Notes under the pieces: generated by a model
Seen by the model: only the letters and a program-made list of their open reading frames with translations
Told to the model about the DNA's origin: nothing
The model's database searches: none
DNA from: CAJXJP01 sp963926055
GTDB lineage: Bacteria > Patescibacteriota > Gracilibacteria > BD1-5 > UBA6164
Length of the DNA: 64,000 nt
NCBI GenBank assembly: GCA_963926055.1
Contig: CAWUVK010000003.1
Location: forward strand, 248,001-312,000
Reading direction: 5' to 3'
Part shown: positions 19,324-31,313 of the stretch, piece by piece
Position numbering within the stretch: position 1 is the stretch's first letter
Layout: each line of letters begins with the position of its first letter
Position numbers and translations under genes: made by a program

Positions 19324-19543
19324 GTTTTTTTAATTGCCAAAAAATAATTATTATTATAAAAATAATATAAAAAATAAAACCATATAAAAGTATATTTCCA
19401 TCATCTCCAGAATGCTGAGATTGTTGAGTAAATCAAAAATAATTACTTATAAATTCTCATAAAAATCCAGCATAAAGCGCAGGAATAACTGCGACAACTG
19501 AGTAAAAGAAAATTTCTAAAACAATATGAATATATTTTTTCAT
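19307..19543 (-). CDS. Small two-helix membrane protein
   Basis: 78 aa. Two membrane helices (residues ~5-30 and ~50-70) joined by a polar loop with S-Q-Q-S-Q-H-S-G-D-D-G; basic tail K-K-H-K-K. TGA glycine at residue 30. No family recognised. Its stop lies inside the shared hairpin. Confidence 0.6.
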
Positions 19544-19688
19544 AATAAATATTTATAAAATAATTATTTATATCATATTTATTTTTATAAGAAATAAAAT
19601 AGTTTATATATAATTTTGACAATTATAATATAATTATTAATTTATTATATATATATTTATATATATGTATAATTTAAAAAAAATCATT

Positions 19689-20594
19689 ATGAAAATAACT
19701 AAATACTTCATACTAATTTTTATATATTTTTTCTTTATGTTTTCGCTTGCACATTGAAGTTATGATAATAAATACAGTGTAAATAACTGAGAATTTCTAG
19801 ATTTCTGGCCAAAAAACATAGAGAATAGAAATATGAAAATTACAAATGTTGATGTAAAATTAACATATATTAATGAAATTAAAAAATATAAATATTTTGA
19901 AAATAAAATATATAAAAAATTAATTAAATTATTACCAGAATATAATTTTTCTTCTGTATTTATTGATTATGCTGATGCACAGTCTAGAAAATATTTACAT
20001 TATACTTTTAATAATTTACAAAATTATACTATTTCAAATACATGAAATACGTCTGAAATTTATACATTTTATTTATATCCAACTTCTCCATATAATAATT
20101 ATTTAGATAAATGTAATAAATCAAATAAAATTATTATACTTCCTGATTATTGAATGAAAAATATTGAAATACTTTTAGATTCAAAAAAACTCATAATTAA
20201 TAAAAAATATAAATTTGAAAAAATAGAGAATAATATAATAAATTATTCTTGCGAATGAAATAAAATAAAAAATAATTATATTTTATATCCATATTATCAG
20301 ATAAATATTTCTGTAAAACCTCATGAAATTAAAACAATTGCAGTTTCATACGATTCTTTACAATATTTTCAAAAAAATATGAATGATAATGACAAAAATA
20401 AATTTTTATCTTCTGCATTTTGATATTATTTTACTCAAGAAAAATCGAATATTCCGACAAAAGTAGAATGGAACATAGAAAATAATTTTGAATTATTGAT
20501 AAATAAAAATGGTTTTTTAGAAAAAACTAGTTCGAGAATATGTAATAATATAAGAAATCTAGAATTTCAAATACAAGAAAAAAGCAAGAAATAA
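19689..20594 (+). CDS. Exported protein of unknown function
   Basis: 301 aa. Signal peptide MKITKYFILIFIYFFFMFSLAHG, then a very Asn/Lys/Tyr/Ile-rich domain. Cysteines at L-D-K-C, Y-S-C-E and R-I-C-N. No motif recognised. The intergenic DNA upstream (19560-19680) is almost pure A/T. Own terminator follows. Confidence 0.6.
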
Positions 20595-20613
20595 CTTATT
20601 TCTTGCTTTTTTC
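20577..20613 (+). terminator. Intrinsic terminator
   Basis: AAAGCAAGAAATAA / TTATTTCTTGCTTT; it overlaps the gene end. Confidence 0.85.
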
Positions 20614-20670
20614 TTTACAAAAAATTATTCGGCACTAAAATGAAGAAAAATAATTATTAAACAGAAAAAC

Positions 20671-21348
20671 ATGTTATACATTGTTTCAACTCCGATTGGG
20701 AATTTAGAAGATATTACGTATAGAGCTGTGAGAATCCTTTGAGAAGTTGATTCGATAGCATGTGAGGACACCAGGACAAGTTGAGTGCTACTGAGTCGTT
20801 ATGATATCAAAAAACCACTTATAAGTTTTCATAGTCACTCTGGTCAGACTAAAGTTGATAAACTCATTGAACAAATGAAAGACGGGCAAACTATGGCACT
20901 GATTTCTGATGCCGGAACTCCTGGGATTTCTGATCCTGGATACATTCTGATTAAAGAAGCAATTATGGCTGGGATTGAAGTTGTGCCAATTCCATGAGCA
21001 ACGGCATTTACCACAGCACTTGTTGGTTCTGGAATGCAAATGAATCACTTTTTATATCTTTGATTTATGCCAGTAAAAAAGGGAAGACAAACTCTTTTTA
21101 CTTCAATTGTCGAAAGAAGAAAATCAAAATCAGGTTGAGAAACAGTTGTTGTGTACGAATCAGTGCATAGAATCGTAAAAACACTTAAAGAAATAGCAGA
21201 ATATTTCGGAGAAGATCATTATCTTGTCGTCGGAAGAGAATTAACGAAAAAATTTGAAGAATTTAAAAGATGAAGTGCAGCAGAAATCGCTGATTATTTT
21301 GAAAATACTCCAGGAAAACTTAAAGGAGAATTTGTAATTTGTTTTTAA
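20671..21348 (+). CDS. rsmI: 16S rRNA 2'-O-ribose C1402 methyltransferase
   Basis: 225 aa. MLYIVSTPIGNLEDITYRAV, CEDTRTSG, SFHSHSGQ, ISDAGTPGISDPG and VVPIPGATAF are the tetrapyrrole-methylase-fold blocks of RsmI. The C-terminal VGRELTKKFEEFKRGSAAEI matches too. Slightly short at the C-terminus. Several motif glycines are TGA. Co-transcribed with the DciA-like gene one base downstream. Confidence 0.95.
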
Positions 21349-21349
21349 T

Positions 21350-21634
21350 ATGGATTTAGGGAATAATTTTTTATCATCGCAAAAAAAAGCAGCAATAAGT
21401 AAATCACTTTTATGGAATATTTGTATAGAAATATTTAAAGAGAAAAAAAATATAGATATTTCAGAAAAAATAATTTCTGTGAAAAAAAATATTTCTAGTT
21501 TTGTTATCACTTTTAATAATCCTTTATTGAAACAAGAATTTATTTTCTTGAGTGAAGAAATATCAGAAGTATTTCACAAGAAATTATCAAAAATGTGAAT
21601 AACTAGTGAAAAATATGAAATTAAAATAAAATAA
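21350..21634 (+). CDS. DciA-like (DUF721) small protein
   Basis: 94 aa. Starts one base after rsmI. The core VKKNISSFVITFNNPLLKQEFIFLSEEISEVFHKK has the pattern of DUF721/DciA (strand, short turn, L-x-x-E-(L/F)-x-x-L-x-x-E-I). DciA loads the replicative helicase in most bacteria; that role here is inferred from the family, and the match is short. Followed by a terminator. Confidence 0.5.
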
Positions 21635-21669
21635 AAAATCTGAAAAAATTAATTTTTTCAGATTTTTTT
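21634..21669. terminator. Bidirectional intrinsic terminator
   Basis: AAATCTGAAAAAATT / AATTTTTTCAGATTT. Confidence 0.85.
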
Positions 21670-21683
21670 AATAGCTCAGATGT

Positions 21684-21962
21684 TTAATTCATTTCTTGTA
21701 ATACTACTTTGAAAGTTTTTCCATCGATTTGAACGATGTCATTTGTTTGAATAAAAGCTGTCTCTAATGCGTTTGCTTTTAAATAAGAAGCATTTGGAGT
21801 GCAAGAAGCTATTACGACAATTAAAATGGCAATAATTGAAACTACAAGCGTTCCATTACCAATTTTTTCGTCCATTAGTCTTTTATATCCTTGAATGATT
21901 TTTTTCACGATTTGCTTCTTAAAAAAATTAAATACTTCTTCATTTAACCATATATTTTTCAT
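21684..21962 (-). CDS. Single-pass membrane protein, unknown
   Basis: 92 aa. Basic cytoplasmic N-terminus of about 38 residues (NEEVFNFFKKQIVKKIIQGYKRL), one membrane helix VSIIAILIVVIA followed by S-C-T-P, then about 35 exterior residues with IVQIDGKTFKVV. The Cys after the helix resembles a lipobox, but the long N-terminus argues against a lipoprotein. No family recognised. Confidence 0.6.
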   Translation of the reverse strand: MKNIWLNEEVFNFFKKQIVKKIIQGYKRLMDEKIGNGTLVVSIIAILIVVIASCTPNASYLKANALETAFIQTNDIVQIDGKTFKVVLQEMN

Positions 21963-22033
21963 ATATGCAAAATATTATGACTATTTTATTGAAATTAACT
22001 TAAAATTAACTTAAGAAATCAAAAAAATAATGA

Positions 22034-22246
22034 CTACTTCGTTAAAAGTGCCATTATTTTTGTTGCTTTTTCAAAATGATCGAGTTTATTTTCCTGAATC
22101 CACCAAGTGGCAACATTCAGTAATAACTCAGGATTAACATTTTTATTTTTAAAAAATGCATAAAAAGAGAGTCATACATTTTCTCATTTTTTTTCAATTT
22201 TTTCTTTACATATTTTTATAATATGTTGTTTGATTGATTCATTCAT
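22034..22246 (-). CDS. Small conserved protein (DUF6500-like)
   Basis: 70 aa. Contains GLSFYAFFKNKNVNPELLLNVATWWI...HFEKATKI, which I recall from the DUF6500 family of small proteins. No known function. It starts 11 bp after korB on the same strand and ends with TAG, so it may be the last gene of the kor operon. Confidence 0.6.
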
Positions 22247-22257
22247 AGTTTTTTGGA

Positions 22258-22860
22258 TTACCATCTTTTATAACTTGGACATGCTTGGTGAACATTTACC
22301 AGAGAAAAACCATCATGTTGAATCGCTTCTTTAATAATATCTTTCATTTCCATAAATTTTACAGAATCAGCCCATTTTGCAAATTTACATCCAGCTTGCT
22401 GAGCTATTTTAACTGGATCAAATGGAGCGGAAAGATTTCCATCAGGAGTAGTTTTTGTTTTTGCTCCAATTGGAGTTGTTGGACTCGCTTGTCCTGTTGT
22501 GAGAGCATAATTTTCATTATCCATCACAATATAGGTAATATTTAAATCACGTTTACACGCGTGAATGAAATGCCCCATTCAGATTCCGTATCCATCACCA
22601 TCACCACCAGTAGCTAGTACTGTGAGTTCTGGGTTTGTCATTTTTACTCCTGTGGCAAAAGGAAGCGTTCTCCCATGAAGTGTTTCAGCAGCATATCCAT
22701 CGATATATTGACTCGCTTTTCCACTACATCCAACACCAGAAACAACCACACGTTCGTGTGACTCTATTTCTAATTCTTGGAATGCCTTTTTAATTGCCGC
22801 GATAATCAACGTATCACCACAACCAGGACACCATTGTATATTTGTTAATCAAGTTCTCAT
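22258..22860 (-). CDS. korB: 2-oxoacid:ferredoxin oxidoreductase, beta subunit
   Basis: 200 aa, short for the family (usually 270-290). Thiamine-diphosphate site: W-C-P-G-C-G at the start, GDGDGYGIGMGHF (one Gly is TGA) and NENYALTTGQASPTTP with the Mg2+-binding N-x-x-Y-x-x-T-G-G/Q. Ends soon after QACPSYKRW, so the C-terminal extension is missing. Converts 2-oxoglutarate or pyruvate to acyl-CoA with ferredoxin; substrate not determined here. Overlaps the preceding coiled-coil gene by 16 bp. Confidence 0.9.
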
Positions 22861-23513
22861 AAATGTTGTTTAATTATTGTTTTACATGTAATAATATCGG
22901 CTTCTAAAACAGAATTATTAATTTTCTCCATTTTTAATATTATATTTTCTAATATATCTTTTAATTCAATTTTTTCATTAATTCTAAGAGCATTATCTTT
23001 TATATGATTTTGTAATTTATCTAATGTATCGTCAATTTTATATTCATTTATTTTAATATCATTATCTAATTTATCCTTAAATTCATGAATAAAATTAATT
23101 TTTTTATTCATAAATAGTTCATGTTCTAATTCATGAATATGGTTATAAATTCATCTTAATTTAGAATCTAACTTGATATTTAGTGTTTTATTAAATTCAG
23201 TTTTTAATTCATGGATATTATTATTATTTTCTGAAATTATATAATTTTTCAACTCCTCTTTGATATTTTGAATCTCTTTTTCTCATAATTTATAAGATTT
23301 AAACCAATTAAATAAGAATCCTCATGCAATAATTCATAAAACCCAATAAATTATATCTTTATAATCTGAATGAAGTTGATTATAATTATCTAATTGTTTC
23401 TCTAAATTAGAAATTTTATTTTCTAAATTTTGAATTTTTAAATTAGTTTCATTTGCAGAAACATTTAATATCGATGCTATTAATATTATTGCTGTTAATA
23501 GTATTTTTTTCAT
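22845..23513 (-). CDS. Membrane coiled-coil protein lodged between korA and korB
   Basis: 222 aa. Signal-like N-terminus MKKILLTAIILIASILNVSA, a short coiled coil, a membrane helix (IIYWVLGIIAGGFLFNWF), then about 140 residues of Asn/Lys/Glu-rich coiled coil (H-E-L-K-T-E-F...H-E-L-E-H-E-L). Its ATG overlaps the korA stop (TAATG) and its end overlaps korB, so translation of all three is probably coupled. Not part of any oxidoreductase complex I know. Confidence 0.7.
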
Positions 23514-25177
23514 TATTTATTTAATAATTCATTAAAATCTTCGATATAAAAAGGGAAGAGGTCATATTTTCTCATGTTTGAGATTTTGAGATTTGGAATA
23601 AATTTTAGTCCAAGTTCATTTGATAAATGTTTTTCAACTTGTCCAGAATAATTTGATTCTACGAAAATAAGTTCTTCGTATTTGTTTGTTATAATTTCTT
23701 CTCTTAATCTTTCGTCAATTGGTTTTAAGAATTTTATAATTATTACACCAAATTCAGGATTATTTTTGATAAAATGCTGCGCTGTATATTTTGTGAATGA
23801 ATATGTAACTATCATTTTTTTCGCGGTAGGATTGATTATTTCATACCCAGATATTCCTTCTTTTTCAAAGAAATTTTGCAGTTTTTTAAATCTTTTTTCT
23901 GTAAATTTTATTTTATTTTGTGAATCTTCACTGGTTGCTCCATATTCATCGTGTTCATAACTGGTTGCTATAAAATCTCAGTTTTTAGTTCAAACATTTA
24001 CTCTTGGTGAAATTCCAGAGTCTGTAAGTTCATATCTTTTATAATCTTCAGGAGGATTATCTAAGACAACTCATCTATCAACTCCAGGCGTGGTTAAATC
24101 TCCATGTGTTGTGTGAAGTTCAGCAGATTGTTTATCCATCAGTAAAATAACTTGAGTTTGGTATTTATCAGCAATATTTAAGGCAAGTGCTCAAAAATAA
24201 TGTGCTTCTTCTAAACTCGATGGATACATAACTACATGTTCAAAATCTCAAAAAGTTGGATTGAGTGCAAAATTTATATCTCATTGTTCTTGAAATGTTG
24301 GAGTTCCAGTACTTGGTCCAGCTCTTTGCGCGAGGATTACAGTAATAGGAAATTCTGCTTGAACGGCAAAACTCAGTGCTTCAGTCATCAAAGCAAATCA
24401 TCCACCAGAAGTTCCACACATGGCTCTTTTCCCTGTAAAACTTGCTCAGAGTGTTGAGTTGATAACAGAAATTTCATCTTCTGCTTGGAGATAATTTACT
24501 TTTTTAGAATTTATAACTTCGCTTAAAACTGTAGAAGCTGGAGTCATCGGATAAGCAGAATAGTATTCTAATTCTCACTCAATTGCGCCATATGTAAGCG
24601 CTTTATTTCAATAATTTATTGGTTTTGAGTCAGCAACTCTTGAAAGAGAAATATCAGATTTTTTTTCAATAGAATACGTATCAAAAATATTTTTTATAAT
24701 TTCTTTATTTTTGTTTACTGTTTCTTCTCACTTTCTTGAAAATACTGTTTCAATTTTTTCTAAAATTATTTCCAAATCTAGATTTAAGAAAAGTGCATAA
24801 ATTCCAAGTAAATATGTATTATCATATTTGTCAGAAATCTCTAAGTCTAGAATTTGATATTCGCTCAAATCAGCATCAATTTTAGGGAGCCATTTTTTGT
24901 TTATTATAATGGTTCATCCTTTTTTAATGTGTGATAATTGAGAAATAAGACTTTGAGCATTAAAAGCCAAAATAATATCATAATATTTTGTAAGAAATTT
25001 TTCTCAAGAGTCAGAAATATTTACATCAAAATAATTTACTCATCATTTTATTCTCGATTCATACTCTATATCTGTAATTACATCGTATCATAGTTCAGCA
25101 TATAAACTCGCAATGATATCAACTGTAGAGTTTACTCATGCTCATGCTGGACCGGAAATTCTCGTATTTAAGTTCAT
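23513..25177 (-). CDS. korA: 2-oxoacid:ferredoxin oxidoreductase, fused gamma-alpha subunit
   Basis: 554 aa. The N-terminal gamma domain has RISGPAGAGVNSTVDIIASLYAELGY and RIKGGVNYFDV. The alpha (POR N) domain follows with the GTSGG/GP-x-S-T-G region around 24300-24420, and a transketolase-C-like end with VTYSFTK...VIIIKFLKPI. Gamma-alpha fusion is the usual KorA/OorA form. Several glycines are TGA. Provides pyruvate/2-oxoglutarate oxidation and reduced ferredoxin in an otherwise reduced genome. Confidence 0.9.
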
Positions 25178-25263
25178 TTATTTATAACAAAAATTAAAAT
25201 ATTTTGTGGTATCTCGTTGTTTATATTACCTAATTTTTTATAGAATTCAAACGACAATTTTAT

Positions 25264-25308
25264 AAAAAAAAAGAAAATCTCATGAATTGAGATTTTCTTT
25301 TTTTTTTG
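25264..25308. terminator. Intrinsic terminator upstream of korA
   Basis: AAAGAAAATCTCA / TGAGATTTTCTTT with long A and T runs; it ends no + gene, so it most likely serves a minus-strand transcript or is bidirectional. Confidence 0.7.
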
Positions 25309-25326
25309 AGAGATAAAAAGTAAAAA

Positions 25327-25566
25327 TTATTTACTTCATTCTTCTGTTTCTAATGATCCAGTTGCAGTAGATCCAGTTGATGTTGAACCACTCATAGATT
25401 CTTGAATTTGTTTTTGCAATTCTTCTATTTCTTCAGCAGTAAGTTCAAGTTGCTGAGGGGCTTTAGCTTGTTCAAACATGATAAGTAATCCAGTTCAAAC
25501 TACTGAAATTATAATCCCAAGCATAGCAAGAATTGCCATTAATTTTACTGTTTTATTTTGTTTCAT
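25327..25566 (-). CDS. Small single-pass membrane protein with Ser/Thr-rich tail
   Basis: 79 aa. One membrane helix (residues ~9-31), a Gln/Glu coiled stretch ELTAEEIEELQKQIQESM, then a low-complexity tail G-S-T-S-T-G-S-T-A-T-G-S. It starts 15 bp after the large protein upstream and probably shares its mRNA. Function unknown. Confidence 0.65.
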
Positions 25567-25580
25567 TTTAAAATTTTAAT

Positions 25581-28394
25581 TTATAAATCTATAGTTGAAT
25601 AACGAATTGGACCTGAAACTTTTCTTCCATTTTGGAAAATATTTGCCTGACCGTTATCATTTATTTCAACTTTTTTATTTTCGTACTCTAATATAATCAT
25701 TTTACTTTGAATATCAAAACTGAATTTTATTTGAGTAGATTCTCAATAAATCTTTATTATTTCTTTATAAAAATATTCAAGCATTTGTATCTTTGTTGAT
25801 AGATTCACTAGACTATTTTCTAGATCATTGAAATATATATATCAAATCATTTTTATAGAAGTATCATTAAAAATAAATGATCTTCATTTACGATTATCGT
25901 CGTCAATTGGTTGAATATTTACATCTTTGAAATAATGATTTGCTGTATTGTATACATAAATACCAGAAAATTTCCCTGTAAAATTTTTATCATTTGCATT
26001 TCTAGCTTCAGGATTTTCAACGATAAAATCAGTAGGGAAGACATTTACTACATATTTATCATCTATACGATCAACTAATAAATATCTATATGAAATAGGT
26101 AAAACATTTTTAATTGATTTTAACGGAGCATCTTCTCACATGAGTCATCTTTTGAGTATTTCAACTGGAAGAGGTTCATTTGCCAGAGGGGGAGTTTTGT
26201 CAATATCTTCTTTATCATCAACGATATCTACTATTTGTTTTCTGTCGCCATAATTATTCGTAAAAAATTTACTAAAATCATATTTATCTCTATCTTCAAA
26301 TTGACTGGTTTTATATTCTTTATCTAAATTTTCTTTTATCTTATCCATGATATGTGAACTAGTAGTATTTATTAATTCACCTTGTTTATTTGTATAGGTA
26401 AGATAAGAAATTTCATTTTGATCGTTTGGAGAGAGAATAAATGAGAAAATAATTCCATCGATTTCAATTTTTTTTATTTCGTAACAGTAAGGCTCTATAA
26501 GTTTTGAGAGCTCTTGTTCTGATATATCCGCATATCTTTCAGGTGATTTACAATATCAGTAATCACGTATTTTTATGTCAGCAGTTTGTGTTACGGATCA
26601 TTGGAATTGATATAAATATTTTTTTGCTTTTTCAATAGATAATTCATTATTTTCTCCATTTGAGAATTGATAATCTCATAATGCTGCTTTATCATATTTC
26701 AATTCATATTCAGGATAATTATCCATTGCAAGGAAATATTCTTCTAGAATATCTATATTTTTAGCATATTTTTCTAATAATATTTCTTCTTTACTTCCAG
26801 GTTTACTTTTAGCATCTATATAATTTTTATTTTTTAAGTAAAAACTTATAAGTGACCTTAGATTATCTCTTAATACAAGGTACTGATCATAATCTATCAA
26901 AGTACTATTTTTTTGTTCGAGCAGATTTCTATCATTTCTATCTTTTTCAAAAAATACTTCACGTGTGATTTTTATAAATATATCTACCAATTGAGAACTA
27001 TTAAATATTTGTGTTTCTATTTCTTTTGCATTTGCATTCACTATATACTGAGAAAAAACAGTTACATATTGTTGAAATATTTTTACAAAATTATTATAAT
27101 CGTTTATTTCTTTACTCTCATTAACAATCAAATTTTTTATAAAATAAATATAATAACTATATTTTTCTTGTAATGTTTTTATATCTGATGCGAGTAATTC
27201 TTTTCTGTATAACTCCATGAATACACTTATATTTTTATTAAAATATTCAGGAACTCATAAAATTTTATTTTCATAAACATAATTTAAATTCACAAGAGAA
27301 TGAAATGTAAAATTATCTTTTTTATTGTGAATTTTTGCATAAAGTTCATCGATTGTAATAATAATATTTGTATTATTTTTTTGTGTATACAAAATATTTT
27401 CATAATAATATTGTATAACATCAATCATATCTTCAAATTCTTCTTGAGATATTTCTTTGAGTTCATCAAGTTTTTCAAGAATATACCTAATATCTTCAGG
27501 TTTTGCTTCACTATTTGAAATAAGAATTAATTTTTTTAAAATTAAATTTTTATAATAATATTTCTTTTTTTCATTATTGAGAAAATAATCATAATAATTA
27601 CTTATATAATCACCTCCTGGAAAATTATAATATTGTTTTTTTGAAATATTATCAAAAATTTCATTTTGTTTTTCTATGTGATGTTGCTTATAGTCATAAA
27701 TATCTTTGATAAAAAAATCATAGGCTTCATCATTGTTAAATATTTTTGATTTTACTTCTTCATTAATTAATTGTATAGATGTTCAATTTTCATCGCTTCA
27801 ATAAATATTTCATGTTATACTATTATATTGTGCTAGTTGTTGAACTCTGTTGAGATCTACATTATTATAAGAAACCGCACGATTTTTATTTGATATGAAA
27901 TACATATTTGGATATACTTGAATATTTACTTGTTTTTCTTCAGGTATACGCGGATGCTTTGGAATGACATTTACTTTTCCACTAATAGAAAAAATATTAA
28001 ATACATTTGGATTACTCAAATTTATAACAAAACTTGCTGGCCCATCATTGTGAATTTCAAAATCTGTACTATTAATGGTATATTGAGTTTGAATTTCGTT
28101 AAATTCTACAAAATAAATTCATTGTTCAAGTTGTATTGTATTTTCTTCAAAAAGAACGTTTCCTTGTCTATAATAAATGTTATTTGCATTTTTTAGTTTT
28201 TGAACTTTTATACTTCCGGATTGTGTTTGAGGAGTTAAAATCTGATTTTCTCATATTGAATATAGACCAGAAGAAAGTAACGTATAAGAATTTATTGTGT
28301 TGAGATAATTTGGCGCAATAAATGTAAAGTATACCAATACAAACAAACAAAAAACCGTGAGTATAGACAGAACGATCTTTATTAAAACATTCAT
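25581..28394 (-). CDS. Large membrane-anchored envelope protein (FecR-like start?)
   Basis: 937 aa, assembled across about 15 TGA codons. One N-terminal membrane helix (MNVLIKIVLSILTVFCLFVLVY), then beta-rich repeats such as SGSIKVQKLKNANNIYYRQG and PASFVINLSNPN that resemble a FecR-type beta domain. After that comes a long helical region (~250-650), with a K-T-P-P-L-A-N-E-P linker and a final alpha/beta part. No catalytic motif seen. One of the longest genes of the window; FecR likeness is tentative. Confidence 0.6.
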
Positions 28395-28489
28395 GAACCC
28401 TAAATTATAAGTAAAAATTATTTATATAATAACTTTACAAAGCCAAAAGTAAAATATTTTTTTGTATTTCTTCTTGGCTTTTTATAAAA

Positions 28490-29548
28490 TTATTTTTTGC
28501 CTATTATTTTATCTATATCTTTTTGGAAAAATAGAGACATTTTTTTAATTACATCCGCGTTTTTTAATAATATTCCGAGTTCTCTATTTTTATCTAAACT
28601 ATATGAAGAAAGATTAACACTTCATAAAAATAAATATGTATTATCTACTAAAAACATTTTTGAATGCATAGCCGGGGAACTCAGGACATAAATTTCAATT
28701 CCTGCTTGTTTCATTGTTTGAATAATTGGATCATTTTCATCAGAATTTTTTCTCATAATAACTCTAATTTTTACTCACTTTTTTGCTGTTTGAATTAATA
28801 AATTTTCTATTTTTTCATCAGAAAAATATTGTGCATAAATATCGAGAGATTCATTTGCTGAAGCAATAATTTTTTCAAATGTATCCCTTGAATTATATGG
28901 ACTTAATACGAGATTTGGATGATAAAAATTTTGTTTTTTTCAAACATAATCAGCAAGAAAAACTTGATTGAGTTTTGTTATAATTTCCTCGTTTATTATT
29001 TTGATATAATAATCACGATTACTTGTAAATGTAGAATAGCTAAAATTTCCAGTTGAGATATACGCATAATCATCAATAATAATAAATTTCGAATGATTTA
29101 AACTATAATCATCAGAATCAGACCATGAGATTTTTATTCATCATTTTTCGAGATTTTTGAGTGCTTTATTATTTATATTATATGCTTTGTAAGGATTTTT
29201 TTCGAGTAAGATTTTTACTTCTAATCATCTTTTTTGAGCTCTTTTTAATGCTTCCTGGATTCTTGTCTCCGTGAGAATATAGGTTTCTAAATATATTTTA
29301 TTTTGAGCTGAATCTATGTCTCAAACTATCTGTTCTAATAATTTTTTATCAGGCATTTGAAATATTTCAACATTTTCAATATTTTGAATATTGTTGAGTG
29401 TAAAATTATTTTTTTGTTCCTCTAAATATTCAATATTTTCAATGGATTGTTTATTTTGTTCATGAAATCAAAAATACTCTTCTGCGTAAAAAAAACTAAA
29501 AATAACTATAAAAATTATTGAAGAAACAACTGAAATTATATTTTTCAT
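28490..29548 (-). CDS. Exported phospholipase D-like protein
   Basis: 352 aa. Signal anchor at residues 1-22. Two PLD half-sites: NHSKFIIIDDYAYISTGNFS and MHSKMFLVDNTYLFLGSVNLSS, each H-x-K-x4-D plus G-(S/N)-x-N. The paired HKD motifs make one active site of the PLD superfamily (lipases, cardiolipin synthases, some nucleases). An N-terminal signal anchor suggests action outside the cytoplasm, on lipid or on external DNA. Neighbours give no further hint. Confidence 0.9.
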
Positions 29549-29565
29549 TTCTTTAAAATTAATAA

Positions 29566-29608
29566 TAAAAAAACCTAAAAATACATAAAAAAATTATGTA
29601 TTTTTAGG
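29566..29608 (-). terminator. Intrinsic terminator after dnaJ
   Basis: 15 bp stem CCTAAAAATACATAA / TTATGTATTTTTAGG followed on the minus strand by T7. Confidence 0.85.
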
Positions 29609-29636
29609 AAGTATGGAAAATGAAATATTTTTTTAT

Positions 29637-30746
29637 TTAACTGAAAAGTTTTTCGAAAACTCATCATTTATTTACATTTATCTTTTTTTCTTTGGCAATT
29701 GCTTCATAGTGACTTCTTTCAATTTTTGAAAGTTTTTTTGGTATTTTAACTTTTATCGTTAAAAATAAATCTCATTTATCATCAGATTGGATATGTTTTA
29801 CTCCATCATCTGCGAGTTTTATTACTGCTCCATCTTGTGTTCCAGCTTTTATTTCTACGGTTCTTTTTCAAATTATAGGAATGCTTACTTCTTTTTTTGT
29901 TCCTAAAATAACTTCAATTACATCAACTTCTACAGAATAATAGAGATTTTCACCATCTCTTTTTAATCATTTTTCTTCAAGTGGAACACTAAATTTGATG
30001 TATAAGTCTCCACAAGCTTTTGTCCCAACTCAGTGGTTTCATTCATCAGTCATTTTTATAATCATACCATTATCTATTCCAGCAGGAACTTCTATATCGA
30101 TTGATTTTTTAATAACTTTTCTTTTTTCACCGTGACAATTTGAACATGTTTCTTCGAATGTTTCACCAGTTCCGCTACAGGCATCACAGCTCACTGTTTG
30201 TTGAATCGTTCCAAAAATACTTTGACTTGTTTGAGTTATTTTTCCGTGACCGTTACATTTTGTACACGTTTTTTTTCCAGAACCACCTTGTCCATCACAA
30301 GTGACACAAGCTTCTTTTTTATTAAATGAGATAGTTTCTTCTCACCCATAGATACTTGTTTTTAGGTCAATTTTGATATTATATTCTAAGTCTTCTCATT
30401 TAAATTCACTTCTTCTGGTTCTTTGATTTCATCCATTAAATCATCCACCAAAAAATGATTCAAAAATATCTCAAAAATCTACATTTTGAGCATTTCATCC
30501 AAATCATCCACCAAAAGGGTTTCCTCCTGCTGATCAACCAGTTGAACCAAACATATCATACTGTTGTCTTTTTGCGTCATCTGATAGGGTAGAATATGCT
30601 TCATTTACTTCTTTAAATTTTTTTTCAGCAGTATCGTCACCACTATTTCTATCTGGATGATATTTCATCGCTAATTTTCTATACGCTTTTTTAATTTCGT
30701 CTTTACTGGCTGATTTATCTATTCATAAAGTTTCATAAAAATTCAT
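29637..30746 (-). CDS. dnaJ: Chaperone protein DnaJ
   Basis: 369 aa, standard length. J domain with MNFYETLGIDKSASKDEIKK and the H-P-D triad in KYHPDRN, a Gly/Phe linker largely written with TGA, four zinc-finger repeats (CVTCDGQG, CTKCNGHG, CDACSGTG, CSNCHGEK) and the client-binding C-domain. The fourth repeat ends G-E-K instead of G-x-G. Co-chaperone of DnaK, which is not in the window. Confidence 0.96.
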
Positions 30747-30831
30747 TGCTGTAGTTTTTATCTATTAAATATTAAATTAAACTAACACGATTGTATAAAA
30801 ATTTTTTCTATTGTAAAGTCTCTTGTAGGGA

Positions 30832-30868
30832 ATAAAAAAGGTTTGAAATATTTCAAACCTTTTTTATT
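30832..30868. terminator. Intrinsic terminator after ssb
   Basis: AAAAGGTTTGAAA / TTTCAAACCTTTT; overlaps the last codons of ssb. Confidence 0.85.
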
Positions 30869-31313
30869 AAAATGGGATATCTTCAACAGAAATTTCTTCT
30901 TCTTGTTTAGGAGTAGATCTTTTTACTGCTGGAGTATCATTTGTTGATTGACCAGAGTTTTGATAGTCTCCAGGATTGCTATCAGATTTATTATCTAACA
31001 TAATCAGGTTTTCACCTACGATTTCTGTTCTATATCTTTTTGTTCCATCTTGAGCTTCCCAAGATCTTGTTTGAAGTCTTCATTCTATAAAAAGTTTACT
31101 TCATTTTTTTACATATTGTCCAGCTATTTCTGCTAATTTTCCCCAAAGAACTATATTATGAAATTCGACTTGTTCTTGTTTCATTCCACTTGAATCAGTC
31201 CAGTTTCTGTTTGTAGCGATTGAAAAGCTCGTTACATTTTGTCCATTAGGAGTTTGTTTTAATTCTACTTCTTGAGTTATTCTCCCTATTACTTGCGCTT
31301 TATTTAAGTCCAT
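30867..31313 (-). CDS. ssb: Single-stranded DNA-binding protein
   Basis: 148 aa. OB fold: MDLNKAQVIGRITQEVELKQTPNGQNVTSFSIATNR, VEFHNIVLWGKLAEIAGQYVKKG and LFIEGRLQTRSWE. A flexible linker follows, then the acidic tip E-E-E-I-S-V-E-D-I-P-F that recruits repair and replication partners. The Gly after YVKK is TGA. Monocistronic. Confidence 0.95.

Noticed and set aside
28425..28490. AAAGCCAA...TTGGCTTTTT hairpin as a terminator
   Set aside because: Long loop and no gene ending properly before it on +; on the minus strand the T-run is interrupted. Left unassigned.
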